From positions 163,756 through 227,755 of the forward strand of contig NZ_JAGEOK010000016.1 of NCBI RefSeq assembly GCF_017573545.1: DNA of 64,000 nt, in the 5' to 3' direction. The DNA comes from Actinomadura nitritigenes. Its GTDB lineage: Bacteria > Actinomycetota > Actinomycetes > Streptosporangiales > Streptosporangiaceae. This document shows, piece by piece, positions 33,905-44,642 of this stretch; the first letter of the stretch is position 1; each line of letters starts with the position of its first letter. Made by a program: the position numbers and the translations under genes. The notes below the pieces were generated by a model. That model was not told the DNA's origin. It did no database searches and saw only the letters and a program-made list of their open reading frames with translations.

Positions 33905-34774
33905 TCAGCCTTGACGCGCGGCGGTGCGGGCGATCGCCGCCTCGATGCCGTCCAGGACGAGTTCCAGCCCGCCCTCGAACGCCTCCCGCGCCGCCTGCTC
34001 CAGATACGGCACCCCGCCCTCGGCCTCACCGTCTGAGCCGCCGCCCGAACCGGCACCCGCCTCGCCGGCCGCTTCAGCGGTGTCCCGGGCGTCGGGGGCG
34101 CCCTCGGCGTCCAGCCACGCCACGCGCGGGAACCGCTCGGCGAACCCCGGCGCGACCTCCGGCAGCGCCCCGGCCCGCCCGTGCCACCACTGCGCCTCCG
34201 TCAGGCCCGTCGCCCGCACCGCCTGCCGCGACTCCGCCACCGTCCGCGCCGCGCCCCGCACCACGCTCGACAGCGTCGCGACCGCCCGCCGCACCCCCCG
34301 CGCGTCCAGCCCCGTCGCCGCCAGCACCCCCAGCAGCGCCTCCAATACCCCGTACTCGTTGGGGCCCAGCACCGGGCGCGCCTGCGACACCTGAAGCATC
34401 CACGGATGCCGCAGGTAGAACGCCCAGCTGTCCTCCGCCCACGCCACCAGCGCCGCACGCCACCCCGCCCGCACCTCGTAAGCGGCCGGCAGCTCCGCCA
34501 GCGCCCGGTCGTACATCAGGTCCACCAGCTCGGCCTTGCCCGGCACGTAGGTGTACAGCGCCATCGCCGTCCGGCCGAGCCGCTCGCCGACCGCGCGCAT
34601 CGACAGGGCCGCCATCCCCTCGGCGTCGGCGACCGCGATCGCCGCGTCCACGATGACCTCCACGCTCAGCCCCGGCCTCGGTCCCGGACGCGCACCCGGC
34701 GGCGCGGCCTCCGGCCGCCTCCACAGCAGGTCCATCGAGCGGCGGGGGTCGCCCTGCCCCGCGAACACGGTCAC
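33905..34774 (-). CDS. TetR/AcrR-family repressor
   Basis: 289-aa one-domain regulator. The N-terminal HTH lies at about 35-80 (MRAVGERLGRTAMALYTYVP with the usual YxYV recognition helix end), and the ligand domain has WMLQVSQARPVLGPNEYGVL. It is divergent from a UvrA-like drug-resistance ATPase, with three CCGTA repeats between them, so it most likely represses that gene and itself. Starts at GTG 34774, GTG 34768 or ATG 34735; the first two overlap the operator. Confidence 0.9.
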   Translation of the reverse strand: MTVFAGQGDPRRSMDLLWRRPEAAPPGARPGPRPGLSVEVIVDAAIAVADAEGMAALSMRAVGERLGRTAMALYTYVPGKAELVDLMYDRALAELPAAYEVRAGWRAALVAWAEDSWAFYLRHPWMLQVSQARPVLGPNEYGVLEALLGVLAATGLDARGVRRAVATLSSVVRGAARTVAESRQAVRATGLTEAQWWHGRAGALPEVAPGFAERFPRVAWLDAEGAPDARDTAEAAGEAGAGSGGGSDGEAEGGVPYLEQAAREAFEGGLELVLDGIEAAIARTAARQG

Positions 34775-34797
34775 CGTACAACTCCGTATGCCGTACA
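34774..34797. promoter_or_regulatory. TetR operator candidate, three CCGTA repeats
   Basis: CCGTACA (34774), CCGTATG (34784) and CCGTACA (34791) lie in direct orientation, overlapping a TACACT -10-like element (34794) on the plus strand and the possible GTG start of the repressor on the minus strand. Confidence 0.5.
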
Positions 34798-34856
34798 CTG
34801 ATTCATTCGGCGATCTCTTTACGCCATAAGCTATCAAGCCGATGCGAGGACGACGC

Positions 34857-37175
<2,319 letters not shown>

Positions 37176-37204
37176 CCCCCGGACCGGTCCACCCGGGCCG
37201 GGGG
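37176..37204. terminator. GC-rich hairpin after the UvrA-like gene
   Basis: CCCCCGG and CCGGGGG pair across a 15-nt loop in the 54-bp gap between the convergent UvrA-like and VOC genes. Confidence 0.5.
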
Positions 37205-37229
37205 CGGCGCGACCGCTCCCGGCCCGGCG

Positions 37230-37652
37230 TCAGCGGGCCGCCGCCAGCATCCGCAGGTAGTGCGGGTTGGTCATCACCCCGAGCACGTTGCCGAACGGGT
37301 CGACGACCGACGCCGTCGCGAACCCCGTGCCCTCCCCGCGCTCGGTGATCTCCTCGTGGACGCGGGCGCCCATCGACACCAGCCGCGCCACCGCGCCCTC
37401 CAGGTCGTCGACGTGCCAGTACGCCACCGCCCCGCCCGGCTCCCCCGCGCCTGCCGTTCCCGGACGGAAGCGGGCGTCGATCAACCCCAGCTCGTGCTGA
37501 TGGTCCCCGACCCGGAACTCCAGGTAGACCGCCCGGCCGTCCGGACCCGGGACGCGGAAGTACGGACGCGCCCCGAGCAGCCCGGCGTACCAGTCGCCGG
37601 CCGCCTCCACATCGTCCGCGAAGAAGCTGATCGTCGACAGTCCGCGCAGCAT
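37230..37652 (-). CDS. VOC-family (glyoxalase/bleomycin-resistance) protein
   Basis: 140-aa single-unit VOC protein of two beta-alpha-beta-beta-beta modules: LSTISFFADDVEAAGDWYAG and VAYWHVDDLEGAVARLVSMG. The late DPFGNVLGVMTNPHY carries the usual C-terminal metal-ligand region. GGAGGAAC precedes ATG 37652. Divergent from the WYL regulator at 109 bp, with a TTAGG/CCTAA dyad in between, which suggests it is a WYL target. Substrate unknown. Confidence 0.88.
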   Translation of the reverse strand: MLRGLSTISFFADDVEAAGDWYAGLLGARPYFRVPGPDGRAVYLEFRVGDHQHELGLIDARFRPGTAGAGEPGGAVAYWHVDDLEGAVARLVSMGARVHEEITERGEGTGFATASVVDPFGNVLGVMTNPHYLRMLAAAR

Positions 37653-37719
37653 GCCGTTCCTCCGTCCGCCAGGGGACCGGACGTCTCCCGGTCCCGACAG
37701 CGACGACACTAGGAGCCCA

Positions 37720-37740
37720 TTAGGTCAGCAAACGTCCTAA
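37720..37740. promoter_or_regulatory. Dyad TTAGG-N11-CCTAA between VOC and WYL genes
   Basis: Half-sites TTAGG (37720) and CCTAA (37736) are separated by 11 bp, centred in the divergent promoter region. A plausible operator for the WYL-type regulator. Confidence 0.4.
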
Positions 37741-37760
37741 CCGGTCGGCAGGATGGACCC

Positions 37761-38734
37761 ATGCGCGATCCCTCCGGACGGCTGCTGCGGCTGCTGTCCC
37801 TGCTGCAGACGCCCCGCGACTGGACCGGCGCCGAACTCGCCGACCGCCTCGGCGTCACCGGCCGCACCATCCGCCGCGACATCGACCGCCTGCGCACCCT
37901 CGGCTACCCCGTCCGCGCCGTGCACGGCAGCACCGGCGGCTACCGGCTCACCGCCGGCACCGCGATGCCGCCGCTGCTGCTGGACGACGACGAGGCGACC
38001 GCCATTGCGATCGGGCTGCGCACCGCCGGCGCCGTCACCGGCATCGAGGACGCCTCCCAGCGCGCCCTGGCCAAACTCGAGCAGGTCCTGCCGAAACGGC
38101 TGCGGCACCGCGTCACCGCGCTCGCGCGGGCCGCCGTCGCGCTCCCGCCGCACGCCGACGCGCCACCCGCCGCCGACCCCGCCGTCCTGTCCCTGCTCGC
38201 CGCCGCCTGCGTCGCCGGCGAGAACGTCCGCTTCTCCTACACCGCCGCCGACGGCACCGAGAGCCGCCGGCACGCCCAGCCCCACCGCCTCGCACGGCCG
38301 GACGCCGCTGGTACCTGGTCGCCCACGACGAGGACCGCGCGGACTGGCGCACCTACCGCGCCGACCGGATCGCCGACCCCCACCGCACCGGCGTCCGCGT
38401 TCCGGCCCGCACCCCGCCCAGCGGCGCGGACCCCACGTCCTGGGCCATGGACAACCTCGCCGGCGGATCCGGCGCCATCCGCGCCCGCCTGCTGCTGCAC
38501 GTCCCGTTCGCCGAGGCCGCCCGGCACGTCACCGCCTGGCACGGCGTCCTGGAACCGGTCGACGACCGCACCTGCCGCCTGCACACCCGCTCGGACTCCC
38601 TGCGGTACCTGGCCCACCGCATCGCTGTCCTCGACGTCGACTACACCCTGCTCGACCCGCCCGAGCTCGCCGCCCACCTCACCGCCATCGCCGACCGCGC
38701 CGCCCGCGCGACCCGCCCGTTCACCACCGGGTGA
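37761..38734 (+). pseudogene. WYL-domain transcriptional regulator (YafY-type), frameshifted
   Basis: The N-terminus is an HTH_11 winged helix (LLRLLSLLQTPRDWTGAELA, TGRTIRRDIDRLRTLGYPV) followed by the first part of a WYL domain. Near 38293-38305 the frame breaks; removing one missing base restores RRWYLVAHDEDRADWRTYRA, the true WYL core, then the C-terminal LRYLAHRIAVLDVDYTLLDP in a different frame to a stop at 38734. The two halves are otherwise intact. Either the assembly lost one base or the regulator is newly inactivated. Confidence 0.85.
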
Positions 38735-38752
38735 CGGCGCGGAACGAGCGGC

Positions 38753-39253
38753 TCAGGCGCGGGAGGCGTCGCCCAGCGACTCCAGCAGCACCCGCAGTCT
38801 CCCCGCCAGGTCCTCCCGCTCGGACGGGCCGAGCGAAGCCAGCAGCCGCGCCTCGTTCTCCACGTGCGCGCCGACCGCCTCGTCCACGACCGCCAGGCCG
38901 TGCGGGGTCAGCCGGATCAGCACCGACCGCCGGTCCCCGGCGTCGCGGACCCGCTCCACCAGCCCCTTGGCCTCCATCCGGTCGATCCGGTTGGTGATGG
39001 CGCCCGAGGTGACCATCGCCGCCTTCAGCAGCGCCCCCGCGGTCAGCTCGTAGGGCGCGCCCGACCGCCGCAGCGTCGCCAGCACGTCGAACTCCCAGCT
39101 CTCCAGCCCCCGCTCGGCGAAGAACCCGCGCAGCTCCCGGTGCAGCAGCATCTGCAGCCGGGAGATCCGGCCGATGATCCCCATCGGCCACACGTCCAGG
39201 TCGGGTCGCTCCCGCGCCCACTGCGCGAGGATGTCGTCCACCGCGTCCGCCAT
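38753..39253 (-). CDS. MarR-family regulator
   Basis: 166-aa winged-helix regulator. The HTH core LTAGALLKAAMVTSGAITNR and the wing DRMEAKGLVERVRDAGDRRS, with the Asp-Arg-Arg of MarR wings, are intact; helices at both ends form the dimer. A perfect 14-bp palindrome lies 13 bp upstream of the ATG, a typical autoregulatory site. GGAGGCGGCG precedes the start. No obvious drug pump adjoins it; the target may be the broken formylglycine-enzyme-like gene upstream on the same strand. Confidence 0.92.
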   Translation of the reverse strand: MADAVDDILAQWARERPDLDVWPMGIIGRISRLQMLLHRELRGFFAERGLESWEFDVLATLRRSGAPYELTAGALLKAAMVTSGAITNRIDRMEAKGLVERVRDAGDRRSVLIRLTPHGLAVVDEAVGAHVENEARLLASLGPSEREDLAGRLRVLLESLGDASRA

Positions 39254-39263
39254 CGCCGCCTCC

Positions 39264-40514
39264 TTATCTCAACGTTGAGAATATCAATCGGGCGATTCGG
39301 GAAGCGGGCGCTCCGGTGGACCGGGCCGTCCCCCCGGGGGCGGCACCCCGACCTGTCGCGGGCGGAATCCGCCCGTGGGGTGTCCAGGCGTTTCGGATCG
39401 CGATCACGAAGCGGGGGGCGAGCGTGTGCTCCCCTACCGTCTGCGGAGTCCGCATGGCCTGAGAGCAGCAGCTGCCATTCACCACGGCCCTGCCACGGAT
39501 GGCAGTACGCGGCGCCGCCTTTGACAACGCGGGGTCCTGCGCCGCGCCGTGGGGTCCCGTCGGCGGGGAGGCCGTCATGGCCGCGATGGAACACGTCCGT
39601 GCAGGGCTCGGGCTGGGAGCCGAACCCGTACAGTCCGAACATGTTCGCGCCGTCGACGCCGAGCGCCTCGGTCGCCCGGAACCATTCGTCGCCGTCGGGG
39701 ATGCCGGGACCCTGGTAGGTGAGCCGGTGGACGAGACCGCCGCGTGCGACATACTCCCACTCGGCTTTGGAGGGGAACCGTAGCGGTGACCTCTCCAGTT
39801 CGTCGAACACCTCGTGCGGTGGCAGCGGTGGACTCGGCGCCTGCGCGACCACCATCGGGCCGACCTCCACATGTGTCATCGGCCCCATCAGGTCCGGCTC
39901 ATCGAGGAGCGTGTAGTCCTCCTCCCACTCCTCGCGCTGGTCGGCGGCATGGCGGATCTCGGGCAGGTTCGAGGCGCTCAGGCGTTGCTGGCCAACTCCT
40001 CCTCAGGCGAGAGGCCGACGCCGCCGCCGGGCACGAGGCAGAACCGCACGCCCTGGCGCGACAGCACCGCGATCGGCGAGCCACCGAACGAGCGCGGTCC
40101 GATCAGGGAGAACTCCGGCCCCAAGGCGGTGACGACGGCATCGGTGATCTGCTCTCGGCGTCGCTCGCCTGCCGCCTCCCACGCCGCCGTTGATCTCAGT
40201 TCCGGCGCCTCCGCGAAGATGGCGCGCCGCTCCCACACACGCTCGGCGAGGGGACCCAGCTCCGCGGAGCGGTGTTCCTCCGCACGCTTGTCCCGCAGGT
40301 ACTGGAACGCCTTTCGGGCGGCGGGGGTCGGCCGCAGATGGAGCGGACGCGGCGTACCGCGCGACTCCTCCGCGATGAGCGCCCGCATTCCCTCGGTTCC
40401 GGGGGCCTGGGTGATCAGTCTCGTAGGCGCGGCGGTGACAGCCGGTGTGTCGACCAGGTCCCGGGTGTCCAGGAGCCAGTCGAGCATGTCGGCGGCGGAG
40501 ATCATGCGGTCCAT
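39264..40514 (-). pseudogene. Formylglycine-generating-enzyme-like (SUMF1) protein, frames broken twice
   Basis: Read across three frames this is one protein. Part one (40514 to 39978) starts MDRMISAADMLDWLLDTRD and ends CLVPGGGVGLSPEEELASNA at a TGA. Part two (about 39985 to 39465) continues SNLPEIRHAADQREEWEEDY, LRFPSKAEWEYVARGG, GANMFGLYGFGS and VVKGGAAYCHP, a clear FGE-sulfatase domain. Part three ends RTPQTVGEHTLAPRFVIAIR. Frame breaks lie near 39980 and 39457. FGE-like enzymes oxidise Cys or modify other residues. Function probably lost unless these are sequencing errors. Confidence 0.75.
39267..39280. promoter_or_regulatory. MarR operator palindrome
   Basis: TCTCAACGTTGAGA, a perfect 14-bp palindrome in a locally AT-rich patch just upstream of the MarR gene. 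Size and TTGAGA half-site fit the MarR family. Confidence 0.7.
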
Positions 40515-40533
40515 CGCCGACAGCACCAGCGCC

Positions 40534-41337
40534 TCACGACGTCCAACGACGAGTCCTCGACTTCTCACCTTGAGGCCGGGCTGCACGCCATACGTTCGGG
40601 TCGCCGTAGTGATTGGCGTGACCGGCTTGGAGGACGGTGCGGAGCGCGGCGCGGTGTTCTGTTCCGTCCGGAAGGTCGAGGCGTCGCATGAGGTCGAGCG
40701 CCGCGTCGGGTTCGAGGCGGCCGTGAAAGTCGTGATAGCTGGAGAGCAGTCCCTTGAAGAGCGACGGGTGGAGATCGGCCCGTCCGGAGGCTGCCTCGTA
40801 GATGGGGAACTTGATCGGCCACGGCACCGGTCCGGAGACTTCCAGGACTCGGCAGGCCCTTCGGTGGAATGCGGTGCGGTCGGGTTCGTCGAGCGCACAG
40901 GGATCCCGCAGCAAGTCGATGTCCTTGCCGAGGACGGCTGTGAAAGCGGTTTCGACGGTCTTGGCGTCCTCGAACCAGTCGACCCACAAGGAGTAGGTGA
41001 GGTTCTTCGCCGTCCGAGAAGCCTCCAGGCGGCTGCGGTAGCAGTCCCAGAGCGCCTCCCACACGAGTGGATCCTGCTCGTCCTGCATCGCGAAGCCGAT
41101 CTCAGCGGTCACCCAGTACTCATCGAGCAGGTCCAGCAGTCCGAAGGCCAACCGGAGGCGTCCGACCGGATCCAGCCCATCGGCCAGCACAGCCCCAGGC
41201 GCACATTCGTGGGCGACCTCCTCCGCCGTCAACTCCCTGCCCGGCTGCTCGCTGTCGGTCCACACACCTTCCCTGATCTCGGCTACGCCGACTTCCGCCA
41301 ACCACCGGCGTGCGTTCTCAATCCCGTCGCCTTCCAC
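40534..41337 (-). CDS. Hypothetical protein, 267 aa
   Basis: Not recognised. Mostly helical and acidic, with WVTAEIGFAMQDEQDPLVWE, FEDAKTVETAFTAVLGKDID, PVPWPIKFPIYEAASGRADL and HPSLFKGLLSSYHDFHGRLE, ending in ALDLMRRLDLPDG and a His-rich AGHANHYGDP. No signal peptide or membrane helix. It precedes the FGE-like gene on the same strand by 19 bp, so they were probably an operon; the unusual basic last 20 residues may reflect another frame break at the end. Confidence 0.6.
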   Translation of the reverse strand: MEGDGIENARRWLAEVGVAEIREGVWTDSEQPGRELTAEEVAHECAPGAVLADGLDPVGRLRLAFGLLDLLDEYWVTAEIGFAMQDEQDPLVWEALWDCYRSRLEASRTAKNLTYSLWVDWFEDAKTVETAFTAVLGKDIDLLRDPCALDEPDRTAFHRRACRVLEVSGPVPWPIKFPIYEAASGRADLHPSLFKGLLSSYHDFHGRLEPDAALDLMRRLDLPDGTEHRAALRTVLQAGHANHYGDPNVWRAARPQGEKSRTRRWTS

Positions 41338-41361
41338 CCGAGCCAGTGTGCCCGAGCAAGG

Positions 41362-41768
41362 TCACATCACATTCGGACGAGACAGGGCCTCGGAGCCGAG
41401 GACAGGCAACGAGGGGGCGTAATCGAGCGATTCCGCCTCCCCATTTCGCCCCCTGGAGTTGATGAACGGCGTCCCCGACGAGCGGGCGCCGTTTTCGGTG
41501 GCCCGCCGCGCCGGGTGCTCGGTCAGTTCCAGCGGCGGCTGGGAAGTCATGGCCAGGGTGGAGCCGGGCGCGAGCGCCGACAGCAGGCGCAGCGCGGCCG
41601 CGTTCGCCCTCGGTCGGGTACATCGACACCACGGCCGGCTCGCCCGGATCGACCCCGGCCGCTCCCCCACGACTCCATCTCGAAGTCGACCGGCACCAGC
41701 CGCAGCCCGTCTGGGATCCCGTAGCCGAATTCGACCAGTCGGCGGCGGGGACGGGCAGCGCCCCTCAC
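41362..41768 (-). pseudogene. Decayed gene fragment, at least two frames
   Basis: One frame reads VEFGYGIPDGLRLVPVDFEM and stops making sense near 41670; the continuation MTSQPPLELTEHPARRATEN and PFINSRGRNGEAESLDYAPS lies in another frame, with a short overlap in a third. Codon use in each piece is typical of real coding. The original product is not recognised. Confidence 0.45.
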
Positions 41769-41820
41769 AGCGCGACCCGCACCACCGTCTGCTCGGTACC
41801 CGCCTCGCCTTCGAGGGTGG

Positions 41821-42162
41821 TCACTTGCCCGGGGCCTGCAGGATCCACAGCCGCCCGTCGGGGTCCCGGACGGTCATCTCCCGGCTCCCGTAATGGGTGT
41901 CCTCGAACGGCGTCACCACCTCCACGCCCGCGCCCGGACGGAACTCCTCCGCGTCCGGCACCTTCAGCACCATCCGCGCCTGCGGCTCCCGGTCCTCGGG
42001 TACCTCGGCGATGAAGACGTAGGGGCCGTCGCCCTTCCGGAACTGCCCGGAGTTGTGATCGGTCTCGAACTCCAGCTCGAACCCCAGCGACCGGAAGAAC
42101 CCGGCCGCCTTTCCCCAGTTGTGCGTCTCCAGGTAGACGGCCTCGAAGCCCTCGGTGGTCAT
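41821..42162 (-). CDS. VOC-family protein, short
   Basis: 113-aa glyoxalase/bleomycin-resistance protein: FEAVYLETHNWGKAAGFFRS, DGPYVFIAEVPEDREPQARM and REMTVRDPDGRLWILQAP, with the terminal Glu/Asp-Pro-Asp-Gly region typical of metal-binding VOC folds. GGGAAG lies upstream of ATG. It follows an RHH-type gene after a single base (TGA-G-ATG), so the two are tightly coupled. Confidence 0.88.
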   Translation of the reverse strand: MTTEGFEAVYLETHNWGKAAGFFRSLGFELEFETDHNSGQFRKGDGPYVFIAEVPEDREPQARMVLKVPDAEEFRPGAGVEVVTPFEDTHYGSREMTVRDPDGRLWILQAPGK

Positions 42163-42163
42163 C

Positions 42164-42340
42164 TCACTTCCCCTTCTCGCTGGACCGCTCCTGCGGACCG
42201 CCGTCGTCGAGGTAGGCGCGCAGCGCCTCCGCGACCAGCGCCGACAGCGACAGCTCCGCCTCGATGGCACGGTGCTTCACCTGCTTGATCAGCCCGATCG
42301 GCAGGTACACGTTGAACTGCTTGACGTCCTCGTCGCCCAC
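42164..42340 (-). CDS. Ribbon-helix-helix (CopG/Arc-type) DNA-binding protein
   Basis: 58-aa protein: VKQFNVYLPIGLIKQVKHRA forms the N-terminal ribbon and helix 1, AIEAELSLSALVAEALRAYL is helix-turn-helix 2, followed by a charged tail. It looks like the antitoxin half of many RHH toxin-antitoxin pairs. The GTG start has a TAGCAT -10-like hexamer 6 nt upstream, suggesting a leaderless transcript, and a 14-bp dyad nearby. Partner gene is a VOC protein instead of a known toxin. Confidence 0.85.
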   Translation of the reverse strand: MGDEDVKQFNVYLPIGLIKQVKHRAIEAELSLSALVAEALRAYLDDGGPQERSSEKGK

Positions 42341-42348
42341 ACGAGAAT

Positions 42349-42362
42349 GCTAGCACTCTAGC
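42349..42362. promoter_or_regulatory. Dyad GCTAG-CACT-CTAGC upstream of the RHH gene
   Basis: A perfect 5-4-5 inverted repeat 8 bp upstream of the RHH start codon, overlapping the -10 region. Probable autoregulatory operator. It also contains the TAGCACTC half of a CIRCE element, but the second half is absent. Confidence 0.55.
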
Positions 42363-42433
42363 TCAGTAGCCTCGCGAGCACTGTCCGCCGCCTGCGGGAG
42401 CCGGCCTTGCACGATCCAGACAGGAACCACAAA

Positions 42434-42463
42434 GCCCCGGCAGCACATGAGCGCTACCGGGGC
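42434..42463. terminator. Terminator-like hairpin
   Basis: GCCCCGG and CCGGGGC pair, extended by AGC/GCT after one mismatch, with loop ACATGAG. It is preceded by AAA, a common terminator layout, but no adjacent gene clearly uses it. Confidence 0.45.
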
Positions 42464-42731
42464 CGGGGAATGCGTGCTGGCCGGTGTGCGGGTCGCCTCT
42501 CGGCGAGTGGCGCGACGCGGCTCCAGCCGGACGGTATTCCGCGAAGGCGATTGATGAGGCCCGGGGACACCAGGCACACCGACCATCACGTGTAACCACC
42601 TGGACCCGCATGCTGTTCCCGTCCCGTCCCGTCCCGGCCAGACGGAGATGTGGCGGAACGGACGTGGCTGCACATCGCCAGGGCCGTCGCGGTCAGGAAA
42701 GATCTAGGACCCCGTCGATGGCCTCAACCTA

Positions 42732-42990
42732 GCCGGTGAGCCAGGTCGAGGCCGGGTCGGCCAGCCGCAGGACCCACCTCGCGACCTCGGCGGGTTCGCC
42801 ACGGCGTCCCAGCGCGATGCGAGCAGCCTCGTCCAGTCCGCGGCGGCCAGGGCCTGGCTCTCTGCCTCCAGCAGCACGAGCCTGGACGCCGAGTCGAGCG
42901 CACCGGTGAGCCGCTCGGCCAGCGCCCGCACATCCGGGCCCCGCCTCGGCGGCGACGGCGAGTTCACGGCGGAGGTTCTCGATGTCACCC
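42732..42990 (-). pseudogene. Decayed gene; SDR-like C-terminal fragment
   Basis: The last 35 codons before a TAG read LDEAARIALGRRGEPAEVAR and VLRLADPASTWLTG, the usual C-terminal end of short-chain dehydrogenases. Just upstream another frame reads DVRALAERLTGALDSASRLV with coding-like codon use. Start and catalytic core are missing. Confidence 0.4.
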
Positions 42991-43045
42991 GCCGAGAAAG
43001 GTACGGCCGCGGCGCGCCACCCGGCCCGCCGCGGCCGTCTCCCTG

Positions 43046-43606
43046 CTAGTCCCCGGGCATCACGGTGAAGGTGAACCCGGTGCTCGTCGGACGTCGCAGC
43101 GGAATCTCGCACTTGATCCGGCGCAGCACCTCGCTCCTGCTGACGCCGAGCCCTTGGGCGATGAGACGTTCCGGACGCACCGGCACCGGATCCTCGAACA
43201 CGACCTTCACCTGGACCGGCCATGCCTCGTCGAGCCATGCCGACGGGGTGTCCAGCCGCCAGGCGCCCGTCCAGTCCAGGGCGAAGCGGTTGCGCCGGGC
43301 GAGCAGCGGATCCAGCAGCCTGGACGCCACCAGGTCCGGATCGTTGACGCGGTAGCCATGGAGTTCGGCCGGATCGAAGGATCTGACCGGCGCCCGCTCA
43401 TGGACGGTGAGCTTGCTCGTCCGGTCGCAGGACGCGCAGCGGACCAGCAGCCACACGTCCAGCAGCTTGCCGTTCGCGTTGACGCGGAACCTGCCGTCGC
43501 CGGTGGTGGCCGACTCCGACCGGCAGTCCGCGCACCGCAGCGACAGCAGGGGCAGCCGGGTCCGGCGAACGACCCAGGGCAGGACGGTATGAGGTTGTGA
43601 AGACAT
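43046..43606 (-). CDS. DUF1062 protein
   Basis: 186-aa protein of the DUF1062 family. An N-terminal zinc-ribbon-like part has CADCRSESATTGDGRFRVNA and RCASCDRTSKLTVHERAPV (two CxxC pairs), with conserved GRFRVNANGKLLDVWLLV between. A C-terminal helix-turn-helix-like segment (LGVSRSEVLRRIKCEIPLRR) ends the protein, so a DNA- or RNA-binding role is conceivable. Function unknown. It stands alone with 250 bp on its upstream side. Confidence 0.9.
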   Translation of the reverse strand: MSSQPHTVLPWVVRRTRLPLLSLRCADCRSESATTGDGRFRVNANGKLLDVWLLVRCASCDRTSKLTVHERAPVRSFDPAELHGYRVNDPDLVASRLLDPLLARRNRFALDWTGAWRLDTPSAWLDEAWPVQVKVVFEDPVPVRPERLIAQGLGVSRSEVLRRIKCEIPLRRPTSTGFTFTVMPGD

Positions 43607-43853
43607 GATCTCTCTGGACCTGACACGAGGCCGATTGCGCGCGGTCTCGAACGCTGTACGGCCGGGCGCGCGAGGGCAGCCCGGCAGAGCCGACGGGACC
43701 GTCGGCTACAGGTGAGCGGAAGAAGGTGTCAGGTCTAAAGAGCAGGCGGGGTCACGCGGGTTCCGTCCTCTGTCCTCACGGCGATGGGCCGCAGGCAACC
43801 TACGGGACGGCGGGCGAGCCGTTCAATCGGTTTTACGGGCACGAGGTTGCGCG

Positions 43854-44591
43854 TCAACCTCGGCCGAGGACGCAGAACTCGTTGCCCTCCGGGTCGGCCA
43901 GGACCGTCCACGGGACGTCGCCCTGGCCAAGGTCGAGGTCGGTGGCGCCGAGGGCCCGCAGCCGGGCCACCTCCGGCTCCTTGTCGTCCACGGGGTCCGG
44001 CAGGAGGTCGGGGTGCACGCGGTTCCACCACGTCCTCACATCGGGTGCGCGGCGGAGCTCCAGATACGGCCCGACGCCGTTGGCGGAGCGCAGCGTCGCG
44101 TGATCGTCGGTGACCTCGTGCAAAGTCCAGTCCAACGCCTCGTCCCAGAACCGGGCCATGGCCCGCACGTCCGCGCAGTCGACCACCACAGCGGCGATCG
44201 GCCCGGTGTCCCGGTACGCCTCCCGGGGCTCCAGCACGCAGAAGACATTGCCCTCCGGGTCGGCCATGACCGTCCACGGGACGTCGCCCTGGCCGATGTC
44301 GGCGGGCGTCGCACCGAGATCCCTCAGGCGCCCGACCAGTTCCGCCTGGTGGGCCGGGGAGGTGGTGGCGAGGTCGAGGTGAACGCGGTCCTCCACCGTC
44401 TCGGGGTCCGGGACGGCGACGAGGTCGACGCAGACGGCGGCGGGGTCCGGCCAGTCGAAGCCCTCGGGCTGGAGGTTGGTCACGCCGGGGCCCTCGCTGG
44501 ACGTGCTCCAGCCGAGCGCCTCCGCCCAGAACCGGCCGAGCGCCGAGTCGTCACCGGCCTTGAAGTTCACCTGAACGAGTCGCAGCGCCAT
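43854..44591 (-). CDS. Tandem VOC-domain protein
   Basis: 245-aa protein made of two VOC modules of about 120 aa. Each has a DDSALGRFWAEALGW or DVRAMARFWDEALDWTL start, a VHLDL or VHPDL strand and the end motif DIGQGDVPWTVMADPEGNVF or DLGQGDVPWTVLADPEGNEF. The near identity of the two end motifs indicates an internal duplication, and the DNA there forms long direct repeats. Probably a glyoxalase/dioxygenase-like or drug-binding protein. Confidence 0.9.
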   Translation of the reverse strand: MALRLVQVNFKAGDDSALGRFWAEALGWSTSSEGPGVTNLQPEGFDWPDPAAVCVDLVAVPDPETVEDRVHLDLATTSPAHQAELVGRLRDLGATPADIGQGDVPWTVMADPEGNVFCVLEPREAYRDTGPIAAVVVDCADVRAMARFWDEALDWTLHEVTDDHATLRSANGVGPYLELRRAPDVRTWWNRVHPDLLPDPVDDKEPEVARLRALGATDLDLGQGDVPWTVLADPEGNEFCVLGRG

Positions 44592-44642
44592 GCCGCCCAA
44601 CCCTATGCCGGAACGCCGTGGTCCCCGGTCGGTGAGGCCGCG

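Larger units (their letters stand above)
42363..43045. other. 683-bp region without an intact gene
   Basis: Holds a terminator-like hairpin (42434-42463) and a decayed gene fragment at the right end. Nothing else is supported. Confidence 0.55.

Noticed and set aside
42349..42362. CIRCE element (HrcA site)
   Set aside because: Only the TAGCACTC half is present; the GAGTGCTAA half is missing. Better explained as the RHH operator.
42380..42620. Possible tRNA or structured RNA in the gene-free region
   Set aside because: Arms that would form a cloverleaf and a T-loop GTTCRA were not found; only a simple terminator-like hairpin is present.
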